64,000 nt of DNA from Nothopassalora personata (lineage: Eukaryota; Ascomycota; Dothideomycetes; Mycosphaerellales; Mycosphaerellaceae), in NCBI GenBank assembly GCA_033816765.1, contig CM066295.1:372001-436000 (forward strand), written 5' to 3'. Position 1 is the first letter of the stretch. Each line of letters begins with the position of its first letter. Positions 20,240 to 33,400 of the stretch are shown here, one piece after another. The notes beneath the pieces were generated by a model that worked only from the letters and a program-made list of their open reading frames with translations, was not told the origin of the DNA and searched no databases. A program made the translations under genes and the position numbers.

Positions 20240-23200
20240 TACTAACAATTTCGTAGGTTTTCTTTTAGTCCCTAGGTATTTTCTAATTCGTCGTATCCCT
20301 TCTATTTAATAAGGTATCGCTAACCCTTTTTATCTAGGATTTTTTCGACTTTAAATTTGTTTTCTACTTCTAGCTCGAAATGGAAGCTCTCTTAGTAAGG
20401 TGTTCTAGCGTCTACGGGTTCTAGCTTAGAGATATAGAAGACTAGGTGGATTTTTGCGTTAGGTGGTAGTCGTAGTCGATAGTTAACTAGTCCTACGACT
20501 TTGTCGATTAAAAATGGTCCGACCTTAACGTAATCTAGTTTTTTGGTCTGTCTTCTTATTCTTAAGTTTTTTGTAAGGAGATAGACCTTATCCCCCTCTT
20601 TTAGTAGAGGTGCCATTTTTCTCGTGTCCTACCGTTGTTAAGACAGTTTTCGTTATGCATCTTCGATCGCCTTACGTGTTTCTTTATGCACTTCCTTAAG
20701 AGTATCCGTCGTCACGATTGCTCTCTCAGCTTATGGATGGGATCTAGGTGTTCCGAATAGGTTAGGATCTTTACTAAAGTTCGCATAAAATAGCGTCGTT
20801 AAAGTTGTCTCCGATTTGTAGTTGGTTAGTGCAATCTACGCTATTAGTAGTAATGAAACCCAGTTGTCTTATACATAGTTAATATAGTGTCGTAGGTATT
20901 GTTCTAGCGTTTAATTCATCCTTTCGGTTTGTCCGTCTATCTCCGGATGATATACTATTAATAGCTTGTGTTTGATTCCGATTGTTCCTATAAGCGTCTT
21001 CTAGTAATTTAATGTGAATAGCTTATCTCTGTCCGTTATAAACGCTTAAGGGAATCCGTAGTATCGGATAAGTCTATCTAGTACGAGGTATCCGAGCTGC
21101 TCTACATTGTATGTCTCTAATGTAGGAATGAAGTATACGTATTTCGTAAGTCTATTAACCATAACTAGTATTATGTCGTATAGTTGTTCCGTAACTTAAT
21201 CTCTTAACGGTAGGAGTTTCGTAATAAAGTCTATTATGACTTCGTCCCATGGTTTCGTCGGTAGTGTCCTAAACTGTAGGTGACCGTATTTTACATGTCT
21301 CGTAGCCTTGTTTCGTTAGTAGTGTACGCATTGTTTACTATAGCGTAACACCTTAAGTCTTATCTATGGAAATGAGAAACTGCGTTATATTAGGTCTATT
21401 GTTTTTAAAGTTCTAGGGTGCCTATATATTAGTCCGTCGTAATATTGTCGTATACATTCTTCTTCTCGATCCTTTAGTACTTAGTATTTTCCTTACGATA
21501 TAGGGAATTGTTCGTTCCTGTCGCCTAATATCCGTACGATGTTGTTAAATTCTCTTATGTTAGTACTAAGGCTTCCGTCGGGGTTCGTCTTTAATATTTT
21601 GTGTTACACTGGTTCTTTTCCTTCTATATAGTCGCTTCTTCGGCTTAGCGCGTCGGCGCGGCTATTCTCTCGTCCTAGAGTATATTTAATTTCGAACTTA
21701 TACTATCCTAGCAGCTCCGACTAGCGGGCTTGCCTTCGAGTAAGTTCTTTCGTCGTCGTGAAGTACGTAAGATTCTTATAGATAGAAAGAATCGTTAACT
21801 TCGGTAGGCCCTCGATATATACTCTCTAATGTTATATAGTAGCAACAATGGCTAGAAGCTCTTTATTATGGATGTCGTAGTTCTATTCCGCTATGGTTAT
21901 TTTCCGGGAGTAATAGGCTACTAGGTGTCTCTACCCGTCGTGTGTCTATGTTATACACGCGCCTATTGCTATATTAGACGTATCGGTCTCGATGTGGACT
22001 TCCTTGCTACTATCGAATAGTCGAAGCGTAGGAGCTGAAGCGCATTGTTCCTTAAGTTTCTTAAACGCTTTAATCTGTTCCTTTCCCTATTTCTAAGTGA
22101 CGTCTTTTCTCGTAAGCATCGTTATTAGTACTGCTATTTTTGCGTAGTCCTTAATGAATTTCCGGTTGTAGTTCGCTAGTCTAAGGAATAATTGTACGTC
22201 CTTAACTGTTTTCGGTTCTAGCCATTCTCTAATTAACTATGTCTTCGTAGGGTCGATCGTTATCCCTATAGTACTAATAATAAAGCCTAAGAATTTAACT
22301 TCTTTCTTATGGAATTCGCATTTCTCGGGTGCCGTCTTGAATCCTAAACGTGTAAGTCGTTCGAAGACGTCCTAAACTTGTTTTATATGTTCCTATAGGG
22401 ATCCTTTTATGTAGACTAGTATGTCGTCTATATAGGCAATAACGTATACGTCGAGTAGGTCTCTAAGTGTTTCGTTAACAAGGTCCTAGCAGGATACGGG
22501 TGCGTTAGTTAATCCTATTAGCATAACTAAGAATTCGTAGAGTCCGTATCTTGTCCTAAAAGCGGTCTTCTATTCTTCTCCTTCCGCTATTCGTATAGCG
22601 TAGAAGGTATCTCGTAGGTTAATCTTCGTATACTAGTCTAGTCCGGTTAATCTGTCTTATGCTTCTTCGATGTTAGGTAGCGGGTATCGGTTCTTAATCG
22701 TAATCTCGTTTAACTTCCTATAGTCTTATACGAGTTGTAACTTCCCGTTTACTTTTAGAACGAACATACATAGAGTTCCTATACTTAAGATGGATCTTCT
22801 TATCTATCCTTTAGCTAGCTTCTCCTTTAGCCATTCTCGTAGGGTCTATAGCTCTTTCTTAGACATTTAATATAGGGGTCCCTATAGAGGCTCTTTCCCT
22901 AGCTAAATGTTAATCTTGTGATCCTATAGGCGGTACTTAGGTAAGGCGGTTTTACCTCTCTCCTCTTTAAAGAGTCGCGACCACTTACGATACTCCTTAG
23001 GAATACTTAACTCTAAGATATTAGTATTCTTCGATAGTGCGTTACTTCTATCACTTCTAGTAACTTCATAACCCGGCGGCCCTACGCTAGTATCTATCCC
23101 GGTCGAAGGCGGTTCTTCTATCCTTCTGTTCGGCGTAAGCTATATCTCGTTTAGCTATTTCCTTGCCTTATCTACTAGTAAACGCTACTACTACGTAGGC

Positions 23201-23700
23201 TGAATGTCGATAACGCAATCGCATTCCCTAAATGTAAGTACTCCTCTTCTCTAGTCGATTACTAGATTGTGCTTTCTTAACTAAGGCATACCTAATACTA
23301 TGTTATAACTAGCTATATTAGTGACATCTAAGGTAATATTCTCGTGGTGCTATTAGATAGCCAGTGGCAATGGTATCGTCTCTTATTCTACGCTAGGTAA
23401 CGATAATCCGTTTACCGCGATTAACTCGTAACCCTATTCCTTCTTTAGGGTAGCTAACCCGTTTCTTCTTATAAAAGACTCGGAGATAAAATTCCCCGCT
23501 ACTCCTAAGTCGATCATAACACTAGTTTTATGTCCGTTAACGATTGCTTATATTTAGAAAACTGTGTTTAATGTCGATACGTAAGCCTAAGTATTGCATA
23601 ACTCCCTCCGGTCGCTTATTCCTAGGGAGCTAATCCTTTTCCCGAATAGTATATAGCTCGCTATACTTCGTGCCTAGAGGCTTCGGCTAGAACCTATAGC
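20240..23700 (-). pseudogene. Ty3-B pol: protease, RT, RNase H, integrase, GPY/F, chromodomain
   Basis: Read leftward: protease region near 23480-23100, RT about 22920-22260 with YIDDILVY intact at 22434-22411, RNase H about 22020-21640, integrase about 21550-20640, GPY/F linker inside the open 74-codon frame 20616-20392 (KVGPFLI...NYRLRLP), and chromodomain about 20420-20250. Stops are of RIP type. This is the best complete reference copy in the window for the A/B/C family. Confidence 0.88.
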
Positions 23701-25637
23701 CCGTTGCCCTATGTCTATACTTGTAATCTATTGCGTTCCTAGATCTTTTACGTTTCTAAGTAGAGAGCCCGTACGTGCTATACTACTGTTCGTAGTTCGT
23801 TTAAGACGAAAGTTCCTACTAGTGTTTAGTACCCGGTACCTGTTATTCGGCTTCCTATAGGTAGTTGTTCTATAATGGCGGTTGCTAGGTTTTCGGTTGT
23901 TTCTATAAGTGGGTATCCCTAGGCTATACCTCGTAGGGTGTCGAGTGTCTTGTTAAACTCAATGGAATGTAGCTTCCTTCGTCTACCTATCTTAGGTAGG
24001 AATTCCTCGTGCCTTCTTTATAGGTAGATGATTATGTCGTATAGCCTCTTAGGTGCATCTACCGTGAAGGTAAGTTGTTCGTTGTCGTCGTTAGTGTCGC
24101 TCTCTTCTCCTTCGGAGGAATCTTCTTCGCTTAATTCTTCCGGATCCTATTCTTCCTCGATGGTATCTAGCCCGGTGGTTTCTTAACTTTCTTCCTATGG
24201 TTCTAGTAACTATAATCCGTTCTATCCTAGGTCCTGATTTTCTTTGTCGCTTCTATCTTCGTTAAAGTAGGATTCGTCGATGTCTACTTCTCTAAGCGTA
24301 GCGTTTTGCCTATGCGTCGCTCCTAGGGTTCCTCGTGGTTACTAAGGCTAATACCCTACGCCTAACTTCGCGGCGTAGTAGATTTAACACGAGTCTTAGT
24401 AACAGAATCGCTAATAAAGGCTTCTATAACCATTTCGAGACTCTAATTCGATCTCGTAGTCGGCTCTTCGTGTCATTATGTTAAACTGTCGTAGTTGGTT
24501 CTTCGCATTAAATGGAATGACTACTATTTGCTGCCTATGGTATCCTCCTCGTCCTTCTAAGGGGTCTAGGAGAGGCGTCGTGCTTCTATTGCTAGCTCTC
24601 TCCTCTACTCTCCGAGTATAGTCGGTATCTCCTCGAGACCTAACGCTACTCTTAGATTTACTAGTTCGGGGTTGTATTATATTAAACTGCTCGCGGCGCA
24701 CTATATTCTTACCGCGGCAATCCCGCGCTATGTAGCCTTCCTTACTATAGGTATAGTATGTGAGTTTTCCTTTTCCTTTAAAGGGCTTTCCGTAGCCCCT
24801 ACTCTTAACGATCTTCCGTCCTCGTTAGGTAACGTCCAGTTCCATTGGTTGTAGTCTATAGTAGGGTTGGCTTTATCGTAAGAATTCTCCCTTCGTAACA
24901 TATCCTCCTAAGGGTCTACGGTCCGGAGCATATCCTACTATTCCTCCTACTTTAGAGTCGTATTTCTTTTCCTAGTGTCGTTCCTAGAGCTAGTTATCGA
25001 TGTTGATCGACGCCTTTATTAGCTCTTCGAGGTTAGTAATCTATCCCCCGTGTCTTATTAACTCGTCCTTAACGGAGTCTTTAAGTCCACGTCGGAATAT
25101 AGTCATTAACGCCGTCTAGTCCTATCTAGTGATTTGTCCGTATTCTTCGAATTTGGCGGTATACTCTAAAGCAGACGTCTTCTGTTTTAGGTGTTAAATG
25201 ATTCGTATAGCCTATTAGACTTCGTTCGAGGTTCTAAAGATTAACTTCATCTTTTCTTTAAAAAGGGTGTAGCTCCTAAACATTCTAGTAGGGTCTAATC
25301 GTCCTATACCTTTAAGGTATTCCTTAAGGTAAGGTTTAATCTAGTTCTACGCACTTCCGCGAAGGTACGTAATAGCGAAGATAGTTCTTTTATCGGCATC
25401 GACTAGGTTAAACATAAGGTACATATCTATCTAATTAATCCAGTCGTCGAACTTAGCTCTATCTCTATAGAAGAGGTCTAGCTTAGTAGCCTTAACGTCG
25501 TTCTTCCTTAGGGTAGGCTCGTCATCGTTATTAGACTTATCGTCCTTCGTAGTAGTCTATTATAGTGGCGCACGGCGGATGCTTCCTACTTCGCTAGGGG
25601 CGGGTGTTCCCCTACTAGCTGCTTAAGTAGCGCTCAT
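23701..25637 (-). pseudogene. Ty3-B gag
   Basis: Begins at ATG 25637 (MSAT), 18 bp inside the 5' LTR. The capsid-type region follows, with a degraded zinc knuckle at about 24750-24700: two of the first Cys and the His now read Tyr, while KEG and IARDC remain. Behind it lies an acidic Glu/Asp/Ser linker (about 24170-24080). The open frame 24701-24411 is an internal piece of gag and not a separate gene. Confidence 0.75.
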
Positions 25638-25644
25638 CCTAAGG

Positions 25645-26063
25645 GCGTTTAAAGTGTTATTGTCTCGTTCTAGGGCTAGTCTTAAAAGAGAGATAAGTTA
25701 AGTCACGTAGCGGTATTATTCTTTAGAGAGGCTGAAGTAAACTAAGCGAAGATGAATGATAGGAATAAGAGTTGTATTCCAATTAGTGAGATAGTAATAT
25801 GAGTTAAACGCATTAGAACCATAAGGGTTTCTTAGCGTTCCTAAATATAAAGGAGATAGAGCGTTGCTCTCCGTGCTCTCTATGCTCTCTATGCTCTCTC
25901 GAGATTACTAAGATTAACGAGATTAAGGAGATCACTTTAGTTGTTCTCTCGGTTCCTTAGTTTCATTCCTACGGGCGAGAGAGCACTTCTCGGGCGGAAG
26001 CGCCCACCAATTGTAGAGGTCTAATTAGTTAGCTTCCTTCAGCCCCAGATTAGAACCGTAACA
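25645..26063 (-). repeat. 5' LTR of Ty3-B and adjacent self-priming site
   Basis: LTR 25655-26063. Next to it on the minus strand: CT then TTAAACGC (25652-25645). The same octamer is in the LTR on the other strand (25804-25811), so the RNA would start at or near GCGTTTAA, 38 nt downstream of a TATATTTA box (25849-25842). Confidence 0.75.
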
Positions 26064-26491
26064 GTAGTATAAGGAAGAAGACTAAGAAATAAGGACTAAT
26101 CGCTAAAGAAGAAAGAGGGTCGCTAAGCCCTAATTACGTACACGACCGTAGGCTTCGTATATAGTCGTAGACGACCGTAGTAATAGTATATAGTCGAATA
26201 GGACTAGACGACTAGACGACCGGTCGTGTAGACGGTTAGACATCTACTACGAGCTAGTATAAGAGTCTCCTTTATATTTAGGAACGCTAAGAATCCCTTA
26301 TGGTTTCGATGCGTTTAACTTACTATTTAATCTTACTGTTTAGAATATAACCTTACCCGACTATTGCCTTACTACTACTTTAGACTACTCTCCCTTCTAC
26401 TCCTACTTGACGAGAATAAATCTCGATCGAACGAAGGTTACCTAACTCGTTAGTTAACTTAGTAAGATTATAGGTTTAACTAAACCTAACA
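26064..26491 (+). repeat. Second part of the Ty3-A 3' LTR
   Basis: Begins with the duplicated GTAGT (26064-26068) and continues to the LTR end ...CTAAACCTAACA at 26491. It aligns with the Ty3-C LTR through the TTTATATTTAGGAACGCTAAG block and the GCGTTTAACTTACTATTT block. Confidence 0.85.
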
Positions 26492-26496
26492 TATCG

Positions 26497-27210
26497 TTAG
26501 CTACTATAATATCCCTATAACTAGAGAAGAGCTAGTAGTTCTAGCCTCGCGTATTAAAAGTACCGAGCGCTAAGGTAGTAGTAGAGGGTACAACTACGAG
26601 TAGTATATTCGTTATAAGCGCGAAGCTAAGGGCGGACATAAGCGGGTTAATCGCCTAAAGTAATAGAAGTTAAGTTAAGTACCGGGCGCCTCGGGTACGA
26701 GTTAGTAGCGAGACGCTAGTAGCTCGCCTATAACTAGCTAGAAGTCGAGGGTAGAATACTACGGCTACGGTAAGAAGGGTTATATTAGGATAGAGTACTA
26801 AAGTAGACACCTATAGAGGGAACGTAATACGTAAGCAGTTCGTAGGTTAGAGACTATAGAGGCTTTAACTAAGAAGGGTAAATAGGGAAAAGGTAGAGGA
26901 CTAGGTAAGGGTTACTCCTAAGTCTAGGTTCCTATATAGATACCTTAAGGTAAGTTAATACAAGTCTAGCGCCTTACTTACGAGGTATAGTCGAGACGTA
27001 TAATAGCTTTCGCGAGGCTACGTTTCTCCTAGATAACGGCGTAGATTTAAGCTTAGTATTATATAAGTATATACTCCGTTACTAGATATACCCTATTAGT
27101 AGTACAAAGTTCCTAAGTTTAGAGTTATACGCGTAGGACTAAGGGTATTACTACGGCGTATATACGGTTCGCGTATAACTCGCTAACGATATAGGAGTAG
27201 AGCGCGTAAG
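26497..27210 (+). pseudogene. Ty3-E gag C-terminus and protease start
   Basis: A RIPed CCHC knuckle near 26758-26805 (EYYGYGKKGYIRIEY, Cys and His now Tyr). Protease-type sequence follows to the Ty3-C insertion. Homologous to Ty3-D 42130-41405. Confidence 0.75.
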
Positions 27211-27673
27211 TGTTAGGTTTAGTATAACCTAATAATATTACAAGTTAAGAAGATAAGCTTAATCGGGTTTATTCTCGGGCCGATAGGAAGTTAAGGGAGA
27301 GTAATAAAGCAGTAGCTGTCTTGTCTTATAAAGACTAAGTAGTAGTAAGGTAGAGGTTAGGTTATAGTGTATTCTAAATAGTAATATTAAATAGTAAGTT
27401 AAACGCCTCGAAACTATAAGGGATTCTTAGCGTTCCTAAATACAAAGGAGATTATTATTAATCTGCTCTAATCTATTAATCTATTTTATAGATTATATAG
27501 AGTAATAGATTAGTTAGCGTCGTGCTCTGTTCTAATCTATTAATCTATCTTATAGGTCTTGTAGAGCAATAGATTACTCTATAGTAGCTATACCTTTTTA
27601 GCTATAGTTACGCCTACTTAACTATAGAGGCTCTAATTAGTCGCTAAACATTAGCTTAATCTAACCCGTAACA
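27211..27673 (-). repeat. 3' LTR of Ty3-C
   Basis: A near copy of 51308-51770 and of the joined Ty3-A LTR. The polypurine tract for the minus-strand element follows at 27674-27690 (+ CTATCCCCCTCTTAGC). Confidence 0.92.
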
Positions 27674-27754
27674 CTATCCCCCTCTTAGCTTAGCTCGCTA
27701 CGAGCTTAGGTTATAGTCCTACCGCCTTATCCTATCGTTTTAGTGTTCTCGTTT

Positions 27755-28325
27755 ATGTCTTCCTTAATATGCTAAAGGCTCCTTCCTCCTCGAGTACCTC
27801 TCGTTGTCTTAAGTTAGCCGAAACTATCGATAACTTTAGAGAAATAATAGTACGGTCCTATTCTAACTATCGGGCGCATTTACGGGTATGTAAGGTATAC
27901 GTATTATCGGGGCGGTATAATAAGTGTATTCGTCGAAACATCCGTTATAATATAAAGGTATTACGTTCCGAGTTCGATCGCCTTATTAGTAAGAAGAAGA
28001 AACTACAGCGGTAGATAAAGGAAGCCCGTAAGGCTTAAGAGCGTACTTGCGAGGCCCTAAATACTACGTATATAAAGGAAGAACGGTTACGTAGGTAGAT
28101 AGAGCTCGTAGATTAGAGAGCCGACGAGGCTATTACCGTAGAGTCGGCGAACCTATTAGAGCTAGAGTAGGAGGAGTTAGCGGACTTCTACCTAGCTCCT
28201 AATACTTAGAATCTTCTAGTCGACTAAGGTTATAATGTCTCCTCCGATTTCTAGTTATATAGTCCTCCTCCTCTTTAAGGTTCTTCCGGCGCTAGAAATA
28301 CTCTATTAGAAGTAGCCGGTAGTTC
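27755..28325 (+). pseudogene. Antisense accessory gene of Ty3-C
   Basis: The region from 27769 to 28016 is open for 81 codons and includes RSYSNYRAHLRVCKVYVLSG then NKCIRRNIRYN, i.e. CX2CX6C-X8-CX2CX6C with four Cys turned Tyr. A Lys/Arg/Glu coiled coil (about 27960-28110) and an acidic, Ser/Pro-rich tail follow through RIP stops. An upstream ATG at 27755 (MSS-) matches the starts of the N1 and Ty3-B genes but is out of frame, so a small indel is likely. Antisense to pol, directly inside the 3' LTR. Confidence 0.65.
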
Positions 28326-28329
28326 TTAA

Positions 28330-30155
28330 GGTTTCTTTCTAGTTCCTAGGTATTTTCTAATTTGTCGTATCCTTTCTATTTAATAAGGTATCGCTAACCT
28401 TTCTTATCTAGGATTTTTTCGACTTCGAATTTGTTTTCTACTTCTAGCTCGAAATAGAAGCTTTCCTAGTAGGGTGTTTCGGCGTCTACGGGTTCTAACT
28501 TAGAGATGTAGAAGACTAGGTGGATTTTTACGTTAGGTAGTAGCCGTAGACGGTAGTTAACTAGTCCTATAACTTTATTGATAAAAAATAGTCCGACCTT
28601 AACGTAATCTAGTTTCTTAGTCTATCTTCTTATTCTTAAGTTTTTTATAAGTAGATAGACCCTATCCCCCTCTTTTAGCAGAGGTGCTATTTTTCTCGTG
28701 TCTTGCCGTTATTAAGACAGTCTTTATTATACATCTTCGATCGCCTTACGTGCTTCTTTATGTACTTCCTTAAGAGTGCCCGTCGTTACAATCGCTCTTT
28801 CGGCTTATAGGTAGGATCTAGGTGTTCCGAATAGGTTAGGATCTTTTCTAAAGTTCGTATAAAATAGCGTAGTTGTCTCCGATTCATAGTTGTTTAGTGC
28901 GATCTACGCTATTAGTAGTAATGAAACCTAGTTGTCTTATACGTAGTTAATGTAGTATCGTAGATATTGTTCTAGTGTTTAATTTATCCTCTTGGTTTAT
29001 CCGTCTATTTCTAGATAATATACTATTAATAGCTTATGTCTTATTCCGATCGTTCCTATAAGCGTTTTCTAGTAGTTTAATATAAATAACTTGTCTCTAT
29101 CTATTATAAATGCTTAAGGGAATCCGTAGTATTGAATAAGTCTATCTAGTATAAGGTATCTAAGCTATTCTATATTATTATATGTCTCTAATGTAGGAAT
29201 GAAGTATACGTATTTCGTAAGTCTATTAACCATAACTAGTATTATATCGTATAGTTGTTTCGTAACTTAATCTCTCGACGGTAGGAGTTTTATAATAAAG
29301 TCTATTATAACTTCGTCCTATAGTTTCGTCGGTAGTGTCCTAAACTGTAGGTAACCGTATTTTGTATGTCTCGTAGCCTTATTTCGTTAGTAGTGTACGC
29401 ATTATTTAATGTAGCGTAACACCTTAAGTCTTATCTATAGGGATAAGAAGCTACGCTATATTAGGTCTATTATCTTTAAAGTTCTAGGGTGTCTATAAGT
29501 TAGTCCGTCGTAATGTTATCGTATGCATTCTTCTTCTCGATCCTTTAGTACTTAGTATTTTCCTTACGATATAGGGAATTATTCGTTCTTATCGCCTAAT
29601 ATCCGTACGATATTATTAAATTCTCTAGTGTTAGTACTAAGACTTCCGTCGGGGTTTGTCTTTAGTATTTTGTGTTACACTAGTTCTTTTCCTTCTATAT
29701 AGTCGCTTCTTTAGCTTAGCGCGTCGGGGCGGCTATTCTCTCGTCCTAGAGTATATTTAATTTCGAACTTATACTGTCCTAGTAGCTCCGACTAGCGGGC
29801 TTACCTTCGGGTAAGTTCTTTCGTAGTCGTAAAGTACGTGAGATTCTTATAGATAGAAAGAATCGTTAACTTCGGTAGGCCCTCGATATATACTCTCTAA
29901 TATTATATAGTAGTAATAATAGCTAGAAGCTCTTTATTATAGATGTCGTAGTTCTATTCCGCTATCGTTATTTTCCGGGGGTAATAGGCTACTAGGTGTC
30001 TCTACCTATCGTGTATCTATATTAGATACGCGCCTATTGCTATATTAGACCTATCGGTCTCGATGTAGACTTCCTTACTACTATCGAATAGTCGAAGCGT
30101 AGGGGCTAAAGCGTATTGTTCCTTAAGTTTCTTAAATGCTTTAATCTATTCCTTT
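28330..30155 (-). pseudogene. Ty3-C pol, 3' part: RNase H, integrase, chromodomain
   Basis: Collinear with 20240-22080 of Ty3-B. Chromodomain about 28500-28340, integrase about 29640-28730, RNase H from about 30100 downwards. The rest of pol continues after Cop-1 (35770-35963) and after Ty3-D (43098-43750), where the RT box reads YIDNILVY (about 43262-43239). Confidence 0.85.
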
Positions 30156-30402
30156 TGTAAAGTTAAGACCTTACAGGATACGTAGTTAGCAGCGGAGTGG
30201 AGTAAGAGATTAATCTTCAACTAGCTAATAGCTACAGGGCATGTAGCAATATATTAGGAACCAATGCGTTAATTGTGTTAGATGTCTATCTAAGCTAAAG
30301 GGGAGAGAAGGTGTCTTCCGACAAGCTAAGTTATCGTAGATGCCTTAGGCTATTAGATTATAACCTAACTATTAGCTCCCGTTAAGATGCTACATCTTAA
30401 CA
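30156..30402 (-). repeat. 3' LTR of Cop-1
   Basis: TGTAAAG...CTTAACA, 247 bp. Nearly identical to 35523-35769 and to the solo copy 38034-38280. Confidence 0.93.
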
Positions 30403-33400
30403 CTCCTACTTATCTTACATAGGAGGTCATAGTCTACTCTTCTCCTGTTAGTAGTATTTAAACCTCTATAATAGGTTAAGCTAGCTTACAAACCTCTAGA
30501 AGTGTAGACTAGTCTTTAGCTTTATGAACCTATCTACAACTATCTTAGATGTTAGGGTGTACTTAACAGTAATAAGCCTTCTCCACTAAAGTTTCCTAAC
30601 AGCATTATAGGCAATGTTAATATACTTTAACTTGTTATAAACATGTGCATCCCTTACTAGGGTAAGGGTAGCTTAGTTGTTACCTCTTAATTGGACTAGT
30701 CTTAAGCTTAACATAGTCTCCTAGTTTCTAGTAATCCTTAGTTGATAGGAACAGTCTCCTACTAACTCTAGACAGTCTATCTCCCTTAGTAGTAAAGCTA
30801 GGAATTGGGATTGCTTTGTACATGCATTTATAGCTATGTATTTAGCTTCTATTGTAGATGTTGCTATAGACTTTTGCTTCTTGCTCATCTAGGAGACTAG
30901 TGCCCTATAGAGGAAGAAGACATACCTAAGGATAGAGACTCTGTCTACTTTGTCTATTGTATAATTAGAGTTATAGTATCTAACTAGGCATCCTTCTCTA
31001 TGCCTAGAGAAGACAAGGCTAAGATTAGGATATAACCTTAGATATCTTGTAATCTTCTTTAAAGCCTTTATGTAGTAGGTAGATAGGTCACTTATAAATA
31101 AGCTTATCCTTCCTAGGGCAAAAGCAATGTCTAGCCTTGTAATTGTTGCTAGCTATATCTATGTACTATTAATACTCTAGTACTCTGCCTTGTTACACCT
31201 CTTATCTATGTGGCTTAAAGGTTTAAGAGCCTTATAGCTGTCTATAGGTAAGTGTATAGGTGCTGCCTTCTTATAGTTTATCCCTATCTTAGTAAGGTTG
31301 TCCCTAACAAAGTATCCCTAGTTAAGTTTTAGGATTCCTCTCCTCCTGTCCCTTATAACTCTTATACTAAGGATCTTTTTAGGTTTACTAAGATCTTTGA
31401 TCTTAAAGACTTTGCTAAGTTCTCTTTTGAACTAGAGAACATCTATTAACTTTAGTGTAGCAATTGGAATGTTATCTATATATATAAGAATTATGATCTC
31501 TTTTTCCTTATAAATAAGTAGGCATAGATCTACCTCTAACTGTGTAAATCTAATCTCTCTAAGCTTTGACATATGGAGTTGATTCTAATCTCTAGCTGCT
31601 TGCTTAAGTCTATATAAGCTTTTAAGGATCTTAAATACTATGTTTAGTAGAAGCTTAACTCCTAGTAGTAGTAATATAAAGATGTCTTTATAGAGGGTGC
31701 TTTCTATAAACGTATTATTTACATCCACTTAGTAAAGATAGAGATCCTTCTTATACATAATAGCTATAAACACCCTAAGGGTGTCCTATCTAACTGTAGG
31801 CGCAAATGTCTCTATAAAGTTAATACTAAACTTCTATAAAAAGCCCCTTACAACTAGCCTAGCCTTAAACTTTTTAATGGCTCTACTAATGCTTCTTTTA
31901 ACATTAAAGACCTATCTTAACGTAACTAAGTTTGCTCCTTTTAGTGGAACAGCATTCTCCTAGGTGTTGTTGCTCTATAGAGCATCTAGCTCCTTCTAGA
32001 TTGCTTCCTTCTAAAGGTGTCCCTATTTCTTATTATTTATAGCATCCTTGTAGGACTTTAGAATTAGGATCTCTTGCTTATATACAATAACTTCTACAGT
32101 TGCTACAAAGGCTATCTCCTTAACTTCTTCTAGGAATTTACTATCCTATAGTACTAAATCATCTACTAATTGCATAGCTATAAAGAAAGCTTAGTAGTAA
32201 GTAGTAAGGTTCTCTAAGAGGTCTATTGCTTCTCCTACTTTAGTAGCTAGTTTAGGTATAGGGACTATAGATCTTAGGGCTTTCTATTTCTATTTATAGC
32301 CCTTAACATTATAGTTAGCCCTCCTCTTACTAAGGGATGATCTAAGAGTAGTTACTTGTGTCCTAGTAACATTCTTTTCCTAGAGATCTAGTGAGCTTAT
32401 CTTAATTAGCTTATCGATTTTCTGAAATTCCCCTATATTCTTTAGAGGCTAGGGAAGTTGCACAAACAGCTTTCTTAGCTAGGCTGTTACTAGGCTACTC
32501 TACTAAATGATTGAATAGTGAATAGGTTGCTCTAAGGGTATGTCCTTCCTTAGCCTCCCTAAGGGTCTCCTAGCTAGTGCATTGCTTAATAGATTCAATT
32601 TTGTAACATTAAGATCTATATTACCTCTAGGTTAGTCCTTAAAGAAGTCTATATGTATGTATTGTTTTACAGCTTTTATGTCTAGTTCCTAAAAGAGCTA
32701 GGCCTTAGCTATGTTTTTAACGTATCTAATAAACACTGCTTCTTTGCCTCTATTTATTAGTTTATTACTTCTTGCCTATTAAGGCTGGGATCTTGTGTCT
32801 ATGTAGACAATAGCTTTATATCCCTAAACCTTTAAATGGTTAATAGTTGGCTTAATACTATTAAAGGCTTCATCTAGTAAAACCTTGAACCTATTATAGT
32901 CTAGACCATTTAGTAGTTTGTTCCTTATGTAGGTTTAGGCTTCTAGTGCTTTAGGCTAGAATTTAATTAGTATCTTAGCCTCTTTAAGCATTGCCCTTAT
33001 AGAGTCTTCTAAGGTTTATATTAACCTTTTAACTAGTCTATTTTAGAGCGAGTTGTATGCCTTAGTATGCTCTAGCCTAATTCCTAAATCCTTCTCCTAC
33101 TGCTTAACTAATGCAATAAGTTCCCTTGTATTATTAAGCCTAACTGCTTTTAACTGTGCTAATGATTTCCTCTCTGCCTTAATCTTCTAGTTCTAGAGAG
33201 CAACTAGAGTATCTTCTCTTTTCTTAAGAGGACAGGTCCACTTTTTTCTAGAGAAGTTGTTAACAATCTTAAGCTAGTATTTGAACCCTAGCCTTAATGT
33301 TAGCAGTGGACTACATATGTTAATAGATATAAGGGCAAGTCTTTCAGGTCTTCTCTTAGTAACTTTGCCTTTGTACTTCTTTATCTTTGCTATTAAACAT

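Larger units (their letters stand above)
19000..26063 (-). mobile_element. Ty3-B: full-length RIPed chromovirus with antisense gene (7064 bp)
   Basis: 409-bp LTRs at 19000-19408 and 25655-26063, TG...CA ends, perfect 5-bp duplication GTAGT (18995-18999 / 26064-26068). On the minus strand: 5' LTR, self-priming site, gag, protease, RT, RNase H, integrase, chromodomain, then an antisense gene, polypurine tract (AAAAGGGGGATGG, on + 19409-19421) and 3' LTR. Its internal sequence is close to Ty3-A and Ty3-C but its LTR differs from theirs in its outer parts. Confidence 0.95.
1..26491 (+). mobile_element. Ty3-A: RIP-degraded Ty3/gypsy element, 5' end outside the window, split by two insertions
   Basis: Made of three pieces: 1-4443 (pol and downstream region), 18828-18999 (polypurine tract and first 39 bp of the 3' LTR) and 26069-26491 (rest of the 3' LTR). 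Ty3-F separates the first two. Ty3-B separates the LTR halves and is flanked by GTAGT duplications. Joined, the 3' LTR is about 462 bp, almost the same as the 463-bp LTR of Ty3-C, and the two LTRs match in sequence. The five bases after the LTR (TATCG, 26492-26496) belong to the uninterrupted Ty3-E gag, as the homologous Ty3-D copy shows, so Ty3-A is an insertion in Ty3-E. Many in-frame TAG/TAA codons make it inactive. The piece structure is secure; the 5' end is unseen. Confidence 0.85.
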